A DNA stretch of 64,000 nt from Pelagibacterium nitratireducens (GTDB lineage Bacteria; Pseudomonadota; Alphaproteobacteria; Rhizobiales; Devosiaceae), in contig NZ_CP146275.1 of the NCBI RefSeq assembly GCF_037044555.1, positions 2,584,501 through 2,648,500 on the forward strand, read 5' to 3'. Positions 59,206 to 64,000 of the stretch are shown one piece after another (the first letter of the stretch is position 1; every line of letters starts with the position of its first letter). A program made the translations under genes and the position numbers. The notes under the pieces are model-generated. The model did not search any database, was not told where the DNA came from, and saw nothing but the letters and a program-made list of their open reading frames with translations.

Positions 59206-60530
59206 AGCCCCTCGCCCCCCTTTTCCGCGCCATCGAATGGATGCCGGTGGTCTGGCAGGACGTTACAGTCCTTCTCGTCCTGCTGCTGCCCGCCCTCATT
59301 GTGGGCGCCCTTGTCCTGATCGGCTTTCGCCCCTTCACCCTGGTGCGCGCCATGCTGTGGCGCTTTCGCTGGACCAATGTGCTCTTTGTCACACTGATCG
59401 CCGTGTCCGTCGGCATCGGGGTGGGCCTGATCGCCCAGGAGCGGGGCCTGCGCCAGGGCACCGCGCGGGCCGCCGACCCGTTCGATCTGGTCGTCGCCGC
59501 ACCGGGCAGCGAAATCACCATGCTGTTTGCAGCGGTCTATCTCCAGCCTTCGGACGTCCCCCTGCTCTCGGGCGAAATCTACGATACCGTCGCCACCGCG
59601 CCCGACGTATCGCTTGCCGCCCCCATCGCTTATGGCGACAGCTACAATGCCTTCCCCGTCGTGGGCTCGACCGCCCAGTTCGTCACTCACATGTCGGACA
59701 CTCTTGCCGAGGGCGAAATGTTTGCCGCCCATACCGACGCTGTCATCGGCGCCCGCGTCGATCTTTCGATCGGCGACAGCTTCTCGCCCGCCCATGGCGT
59801 TGGCGATGCCGCCGAGGACGACGCGCACGCCCATTTCGAATATACCGTATCGGGCCGTATGGCGCCGACGGGTAGCCCGTGGGACCGTGCCATTATCGTG
59901 CCGGTCGAAGCGGTGTGGGAAATCCACGGCCTTGCCAATGGCCACGCCCCCGAAAATTCCGACCGGCTCGGCCCGCCCTTCGATCCCGATTATTTCCCCG
60001 GCACCCCGGCCATCCTGGTTTCCGCCGAACAGCTTTACGCCAATTACGCCCTGCGCGCCCAGTTCACCACATCGGAAACCATGGCCTTTTTCCCCGGCTC
60101 GGTTCTGGCCAGCCTGCACTCTCTGATGGGCGATGTGCGCCAGGTGATGAGCGTCATGGCGGTCGTCACCCAAATCCTCGTCACCGCCGGTGTCCTGACC
60201 GGCCTTGTCATCCTCACGCGCCTGTTCGCCCGCCGCCTTGCCCTCTTGCGCGCGCTTGGCGCCCCGGCCCGGTTCGTCTTTTCCGTCGTCTGGTCCTACG
60301 CGGCCACGTTGATCGTTGTCGGCGCCATTGGCGGTGTGGCCGTGGGCTATGCCGCTTCGGCGATCATTTCCCGCGTGGTGACAGAGCGCACCGATATTCT
60401 GGTCAATGCCACGCTGGGCTGGCCAGAATTCCATCTGGTTGCGGGCTTTGTCAGCCTCACGGTCATCCTGGCTCTCCTCCCTGCCTTCATCGCTCTGTCA
60501 CGTCCCGTTGCTACCGATCTGCGCAGTTAA
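59202..60530 (+). CDS. FtsX/MacB-type ABC permease
   Basis: A 442-residue permease with one N-terminal helix (about 20-42) plus a second near 58-78, a large periplasmic domain (about 85-310), and three C-terminal helices (about 315-340, 362-392, 415-435), the FtsX/MacB pattern. The periplasmic part contains a short His/Asp-rich patch (AEDDAHAHFEY). It is coupled to the ATPase. The TAA stop forms part of a Zur-box-like palindrome for the next gene. Confidence 0.9.
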   Translation: MKPLAPLFRAIEWMPVVWQDVTVLLVLLLPALIVGALVLIGFRPFTLVRAMLWRFRWTNVLFVTLIAVSVGIGVGLIAQERGLRQGTARAADPFDLVVAAPGSEITMLFAAVYLQPSDVPLLSGEIYDTVATAPDVSLAAPIAYGDSYNAFPVVGSTAQFVTHMSDTLAEGEMFAAHTDAVIGARVDLSIGDSFSPAHGVGDAAEDDAHAHFEYTVSGRMAPTGSPWDRAIIVPVEAVWEIHGLANGHAPENSDRLGPPFDPDYFPGTPAILVSAEQLYANYALRAQFTTSETMAFFPGSVLASLHSLMGDVRQVMSVMAVVTQILVTAGVLTGLVILTRLFARRLALLRALGAPARFVFSVVWSYAATLIVVGAIGGVAVGYAASAIISRVVTERTDILVNATLGWPEFHLVAGFVSLTVILALLPAFIALSRPVATDLRS

Positions 60531-60538
60531 GATATAAC
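60526..60538 (+). promoter_or_regulatory. Zur-box-like palindrome before the His-rich gene
   Basis: GTTAAGATATAAC has perfect GTTA/TAAC arms and matches the GTTATAATATAAC-type core recalled for alphaproteobacterial Zur boxes at 11 of 13 positions. It overlaps the permease stop and ends 21 bp before the ATG of the His-rich protein gene. AT-rich in a GC-rich setting. Confidence 0.5.
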
Positions 60539-60559
60539 ATTCAGTCCCGGAGCCCGATC

Positions 60560-61099
60560 ATGATCCGCGCCGCCCTCTTTTCCTTCGCCCTCATCGCAAG
60601 CCCGGCCTTCGCGCAGGAGGACCATGCCGACGAGCATCACGAAGAGCATGAGGACCGCGACGAGCACGGCCATGAGGATGGCGAACACGACGAACACGTC
60701 GCGCAAGCCAATGGCGTCCGCGCCATCCACGCCTGGGCCAACGCCACCGACGCCTCGGGTGCTCTTGTCTATGTCGATATCGAAAACACATCGGACGCGC
60801 TTGTGACCCTCGTCGGCGCGGAAACCGTCATCGCCACCTCAGCCGAAATCGTCGGGCTCGAAAACACCGGCGGAGAGCTCACCTTCACCGCCCTTCCCGC
60901 CCTGCCGATCCCGGCCGGCGCCGACATGGTCTTTGCGCCCAACGGTCTCGCCATCGCGCTTTCCGGTCTCACCGCGCCGCTTGCCGAAGGCGAGCATTTC
61001 GATCTCGAACTGGAATTCGAGAGCTTCCATCTCGACCTCGAAGTCGAAATCGAATCCGCCACCGCCACCCAGCACAGCCACGCCGGCCACAATCACTGA
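60560..61099 (+). CDS. His-rich periplasmic protein with PCuAC-like fold lacking copper ligands
   Basis: The 179-residue protein has a signal peptide (MIRAALFSFALIASPAFA), then a stretch of His, Glu and Asp (about residues 19-46, over ten His), a PCuAC-like beta domain (about 52-165: HAWANATDASGALVYVDIENTSD, LPIPAGADMVFAPNGLAIALSG) and a His-rich tail (TQHSHAGHNH). The Met and His copper ligands usual in PCuAC are not visible at the expected places. Loose His tails are typical of zinc carriers such as ZrgA or ZnuA. It is the last gene of the ABC operon and has its own operator-like site. Confidence 0.82.
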   Translation: MIRAALFSFALIASPAFAQEDHADEHHEEHEDRDEHGHEDGEHDEHVAQANGVRAIHAWANATDASGALVYVDIENTSDALVTLVGAETVIATSAEIVGLENTGGELTFTALPALPIPAGADMVFAPNGLAIALSGLTAPLAEGEHFDLELEFESFHLDLEVEIESATATQHSHAGHNH

Positions 61100-61127
61100 G
61101 AGGCAGCCGGTCTGCCCGTTTCGGCGA

Positions 61128-61460
61128 TCACCGGATTTTCAGCCTGGTGATCGCGTCCCCATCGAGGGTGAACGAAAACGTCAGCTTGACCGGACTGCCG
61201 GCGAATTGGCCCGCCACCGGACCCTTGAGGATCCAGATTCCCGCCTCTTCGTGCGCTGTTTCCGGGGTGAATATCGCGCGCACCGCGATGGTGGCATTCT
61301 CTATCCATGCCGCGATTTCCGCCCTGCCCTGCGGATGGTGCCCGTCACCCGAATCGTCGACCACCGCATCCTCGGCGAAAGCGGCCGCCATGCCTTCGGC
61401 ATCCAGCCTCTGGCCAGCGGCGATATAGGCGGCAATCGGGGCGGGCAAATCGAGGGTCAT
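61128..61460 (-). CDS. SnoaL-like / NTF2-fold small protein
   Basis: The 110-residue protein begins TLDLPAPIAAYIAAGQRLDAEGMAAAFAEDAVVDDSG, the usual opening of SnoaL-like (NTF2 fold) proteins, which act as small-molecule isomerases, hydrolases or binding proteins. No catalytic set can be assigned. It is divergent from an HxlR regulator 58 bp away, which likely controls it. Confidence 0.85.
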   Translation of the reverse strand: MTLDLPAPIAAYIAAGQRLDAEGMAAAFAEDAVVDDSGDGHHPQGRAEIAAWIENATIAVRAIFTPETAHEEAGIWILKGPVAGQFAGSPVKLTFSFTLDGDAITRLKIR

Positions 61461-61518
61461 TTTCGTCTCCAGGTGGATCGGTGTTGCGGGAAAAAGAAGA
61501 TGGCTCTAGGCTGTGCTT

Positions 61519-61938
61519 ATGACAAGTACAGACGAAAAAGTAGGGTACTTACCAAAAGGTGAGCGTTATACCTATTCCGCGCTCAGCGGCGCCCAAAGCG
61601 TTCAGAACACGCTTCGGATCGTCGAGGGCCGCTGGAAGCTGGTCATTTTGTTCCAGTTGTTCGGCGGCCAGCGCCGCCGCTTTTCCGAACTCGAGCGGGC
61701 CATTCCCGGCATTTCCCAGAAAATGCTCATTCAGCAGCTTCGGCGGCTCGAAGAGGACGGGGTCGTGGCCCGCATCGTCCACCATCAGGTTCCGCCCAAG
61801 GTCGAGTATCACCTGACCGAATGGGGCCAGGCGCTCTGCCCGGCACTCGACGCGCTGCTCGTCTGGGCCGAAGGCGCACCCGAGGCCGTTCGCGATGCGC
61901 TGATATCGAGTGATCCAGCCTTGGCGCAAGAGGCCTGA
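61519..61938 (+). CDS. HxlR-family transcriptional regulator
   Basis: From MTSTDEKVGYLPKGERYTY the 139-residue protein has the HxlR winged helix: IVEGRWKLVILFQLFGGQRRRFSELERAIPGISQKMLIQQLRRLEEDG (in sections) and VPPKVEYHLTEWGQALCPAL. The usual N-terminal Cys of redox-sensing members is absent. It is divergent from the SnoaL-like gene and probably regulates it and itself. Confidence 0.9.
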   Translation: MTSTDEKVGYLPKGERYTYSALSGAQSVQNTLRIVEGRWKLVILFQLFGGQRRRFSELERAIPGISQKMLIQQLRRLEEDGVVARIVHHQVPPKVEYHLTEWGQALCPALDALLVWAEGAPEAVRDALISSDPALAQEA

Positions 61939-62044
61939 AGTTCGCCCTGCGCGGTCCCCGGTTAACCCAGGCTGGGCGTGTGCAACGAAACAGCGGCCGG
62001 CCGTTTTCCCCTGCACACCGAACCTCACAAAAGGAGTTCGCGCC

Positions 62045-62251
62045 ATGCAAGGCAAGAAAACCCACGAGCAGTTCAAAAGAAATCTCGAGCACAAATCCGA
62101 CATGCCCAAACCGGGTGAGGTCGACCACCACCCCGAGCAGTCCCACGGCCGGGCTCCGCGCGACAAGGATGCCCGCGAGAGCGAGTACGCCGTCAGCCGC
62201 CACGGCATGGATCAGGAAGATCGCCAGCACAATTCAGGCGGCGATTCCTGA
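62045..62251 (+). CDS. small hydrophilic protein, 68 residues, function unknown
   Basis: From the ATG at 62045, with an excellent AAAAGGAG site 6 bases upstream, the product (MQGKKTHEQFKRNLEHKSDM...) is very hydrophilic, with many His, Lys, Asp and Glu and no predicted core, so it is likely disordered. Small proteins of this kind are often stress-related in rhizobia, but I do not recognise a family. Its strong ribosome-binding site argues it is well expressed. Confidence 0.75.
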   Translation: MQGKKTHEQFKRNLEHKSDMPKPGEVDHHPEQSHGRAPRDKDARESEYAVSRHGMDQEDRQHNSGGDS

Positions 62252-62257
62252 GGCCAA

Positions 62258-62908
62258 TCAACTCGCTGGACGTTTGGCGAGGGTCAGCCCAACGCCAAGC
62301 GCAATCATAGCGCCCCCCGATCCCTGCCGCAGGCGGCGGATCAAGCCCGGATTGCGGGCGGCTCCGGTTCGTATGCCTCCGGCGGCGATGGCTACAAAGA
62401 TATCGGCCAGTGTGTTGAGCGCAACCGATACGAACCCGAGCACAAGGAATTGCAGGGCTATACTGCCCGAAGCCGGGTCGACGAACTGCGGAATGAAGGC
62501 GAGGAAGAACGCCGCCGTCTTGGGGTTAAGCGCCTCGACCACCACCCCTTCGCGAAACGCCCGCCGCGGACCGACCGGAGGTTCGGCCGGGGCATCCGAT
62601 AATGCCTTGGCCGCATCTCGGCGCGCCGAAAGAATGGTTCGGACGCCGATCCACACCAGATAGGCCGCGCCGATCACCTTCAGTAGGGTGAACAATTGGG
62701 CGCTGGCCAGCACGATTGCAGACACTCCCAAAGCGCCAGCCAGAACATGAACCATGCCGCCCAGCCCCGTGCCAAAACTCGAAGCAATCCCCTCGGCGCG
62801 CCCGCCAGCCAGCGTGCGCGCCGCAACGTAAAACAGTCCGGGTCCGGGCGTAATCGCGAGCAGGACGCACGCGCCGACATAAAGGGCAATCTGGGTCAAA
62901 TCAGGCAT
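62258..62908 (-). CDS. LysE-family amino acid/metabolite exporter
   Basis: A 216-residue membrane protein with about six helices and the LysE/RhtB signature LLAITPGPGLFYVAARTLAGGRAEGIASSFGTGLGG and the later EALNPKTAAFFLAFIPQFVDP. These proteins export amino acids such as homoserine, threonine or lysine. A GTG four codons upstream (62920) is an alternative start. It converges on the small hydrophilic protein gene with a 6-bp gap. Confidence 0.92.
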   Translation of the reverse strand: MPDLTQIALYVGACVLLAITPGPGLFYVAARTLAGGRAEGIASSFGTGLGGMVHVLAGALGVSAIVLASAQLFTLLKVIGAAYLVWIGVRTILSARRDAAKALSDAPAEPPVGPRRAFREGVVVEALNPKTAAFFLAFIPQFVDPASGSIALQFLVLGFVSVALNTLADIFVAIAAGGIRTGAARNPGLIRRLRQGSGGAMIALGVGLTLAKRPAS

Positions 62909-63036
62909 CTCGGTCTGCACGCTCCATCACACGACAACTCGGTGGCCCTGCTCGCCAGAGCCACCGTCCATGCTAGGAGAAAATTGCGGGGGGCGAGACC
63001 TCCAGTTGCTGCAAATTTCAGGGAACCAGTTCGCAC

Positions 63037-63531
63037 CTATTTTAAAGCGCCGAGGGGTGCCATTATTTCGCCTGTGATGCCCGGATCATCCCAATCCACC
63101 GCCCCCTGCATCCGCCAGAGCACAGCTCCTTCGCCATCGACCACCACAGTGCTCGGATACCCCAATATCGCGAACACGCCCCCCACATTCCCCTCGATCT
63201 GCTGATAGCTTTCCAACCCTACCCCCAGATCGTCCAGATACGTCGCGATCCGCTCATACCCGGCGGTATCGACCGAAACCACCACCAGTTCCCCCGGCTC
63301 CAGCCCCTGCGCGAAGGCATCGAGTTGCGGCAATTCCTCAAGGCATGGCGCACACCACGTCGCCCAGAAATGGATGATCGTCGGCCCGTCAACCAGATCG
63401 CCCAGCGCCGCCGTCTCCCCCGCCGCGTCGCGCACCGTGACCGCCGAAAGATCGACGCCCGTCTCCTGTCCCGCGGCAGGCGCCGGGACCGACATCACTC
63501 CGGCGATCAGCAGAAATCGAAAAATACTCAT
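63037..63531 (-). CDS. TlpA-like thioredoxin-fold disulfide reductase, secreted
   Basis: The 164-residue protein has a signal peptide (MSIFRFLLIAGVMSVPAPAAG) and a TlpA/ResA-like thioredoxin domain with the active site FWATWCAPCLEELPQL (CxxC near residue 59) and a cis-Pro region GYPSTVVVDGEG. It would reduce disulfides in the periplasm, for example in cytochrome assembly. A GTG two codons earlier is possible. Divergent from ilvA, 91 bp away. Confidence 0.9.
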   Translation of the reverse strand: MSIFRFLLIAGVMSVPAPAAGQETGVDLSAVTVRDAAGETAALGDLVDGPTIIHFWATWCAPCLEELPQLDAFAQGLEPGELVVVSVDTAGYERIATYLDDLGVGLESYQQIEGNVGGVFAILGYPSTVVVDGEGAVLWRMQGAVDWDDPGITGEIMAPLGALK

Positions 63532-63622
63532 TGCCACACCCTACCCCTTCACCGTTTCACCCAAGTGACACACACGCCCATCGGCGCTATGTCGGGGACA
63601 CGACGCGACCGAAGGCTTTGTC

Positions 63623-64000
63623 ATGCACGAAATCATCCGCTCCATCCTCTCCTCGTCGGTCTATGACGTTGCGGTCGAGACCCCGCTCGAAAAGATGGGC
63701 CCGCTGTCCGACAAGCTCTCCCGTCCGGTGTTTCTCAAGCGCGAGGATCTCCAGCCGGTCTTTTCCTTCAAGCTGCGCGGCGCTTACAACAAGCTTGCCG
63801 CGCTCACCGATGCTGAGCGCGCAAAGGGCGTCATCTGCGCCTCGGCCGGCAATCACGCGCAGGGGCTCGCCTATTGCGCCACCCGCATGGGCACGCGCGC
63901 GGTCATCGTCATGCCCACCACCACGCCCTCGATCAAGGTCGAGGCGGTCAAACGCCTGGGCGGCGAAGTGGTGATAAAGGGCGACAGTTTCGACGATGCC
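63623..64000 (+). CDS. ilvA: threonine ammonia-lyase, 3'-truncated by window edge
   Basis: The frame opens [25 protein letters not shown] and stays open to the window end (126 codons seen). [22 protein letters not shown] contains the PLP-binding Lys, and [13 protein letters not shown] is the phosphate-binding loop of fold-type II PLP enzymes. The wording [16 protein letters not shown] is characteristic of the biosynthetic threonine dehydratase IlvA, first step to isoleucine. The C-terminal regulatory domain is outside the window. GAAGG lies upstream. Confidence 0.92.
   Translation, partial: MHEIIRSILSSSVYDVAVETPLEKMGPLSDKLSRPVFLKREDLQPVFSFKLRGAYNKLAALTDAERAKGVICASAGNHAQGLAYCATRMGTRAVIVMPTTTPSIKVEAVKRLGGEVVIKGDSFDDA

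Overview
The window comes from a GC-rich alphaproteobacterium. Three things point to Hyphomicrobiales (Rhizobiales): the gene order ccmI-ccmE-ccmF-ccmH / degP / two-component pair / glnE, a feuP-feuQ-like two-component system with a small FeuN-like periplasmic partner, and a complete-looking gene transfer agent (GTA) structural cluster. The general look resembles Devosiaceae such as Devosia or Pelagibacterium; that family-level placement is an inference from gene content only. No rRNA, tRNA or CRISPR was recognised. Both window edges cut genes: an alpha/beta hydrolase at the left and a threonine ammonia-lyase at the right.

Layout. 1-7.6 kb: small metabolic genes (hydrolase, VOC protein, GNAT-nitrilase fusion, orphan TRAP binding protein, soluble PQQ sugar dehydrogenase, D-lyxose isomerase-like cupin, isoprenylcysteine-type methyltransferase). 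7.6-11.5 kb: two tandem ABC half-exporters, each preceded by a similar AT-rich operator-like palindrome. 11.9-25.1 kb: a PAS-type histidine kinase, converging on glnE; then, reading leftward from 25.1 kb, ccmI, ccmE, ccmF, ccmH, a TauE/SafE permease, degP, an OmpR-type regulator and its kinase, and glnE. 25.3-28.3 kb: a two-gene, degenerate sarcosine-oxidase-like flavoprotein pair, ending inside a 131-bp dispersed repeat. 28.4-32.8 kb: an unknown helical protein, a lipoprotein and the feuN-feuP-feuQ-like system.

32.9-51.2 kb holds the GTA cluster on the minus strand, in canonical order: small and large terminase, portal, two tiny coupled ORFs, prohead protease, major capsid, head-tail genes 6-8, major tail protein 9, chaperones 10 and 10.1, a short tape measure, genes 12-15, a DUF2793 gene and a GH108 endolysin. 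The DUF2793 gene is split by a 1.66-kb IS110-family insertion that can be removed on paper to restore the frame exactly. Four intergenic MITE/REP-like repeats and a plus-strand ribbon-helix-helix gene also interrupt the cluster. A 21-bp sequence is repeated exactly upstream of both the terminase genes and the portal gene.

51.5-64 kb, mostly plus strand: an M23 peptidase divergent from the GTA, a membrane-bound PQQ glucose-type dehydrogenase with an unusual acidic linker, a NaChBac-like voltage-gated sodium channel, an alkaline phosphatase behind a Pho-box-like repeat, and a five-ORF operon that I consider the best candidate for an undescribed system. That operon encodes a Tat-exported CPFC protein, a possible small ORF, an ABC ATPase, an FtsX/MacB-type permease, and a His-rich periplasmic protein with a PCuAC-like fold but no copper ligands; the last is preceded by a Zur-box-like palindrome. 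It recalls the Vibrio Zrg zinc system. The window closes with a SnoaL/HxlR divergent pair, a small hydrophilic protein, a LysE transporter, a TlpA-like thioredoxin and ilvA.
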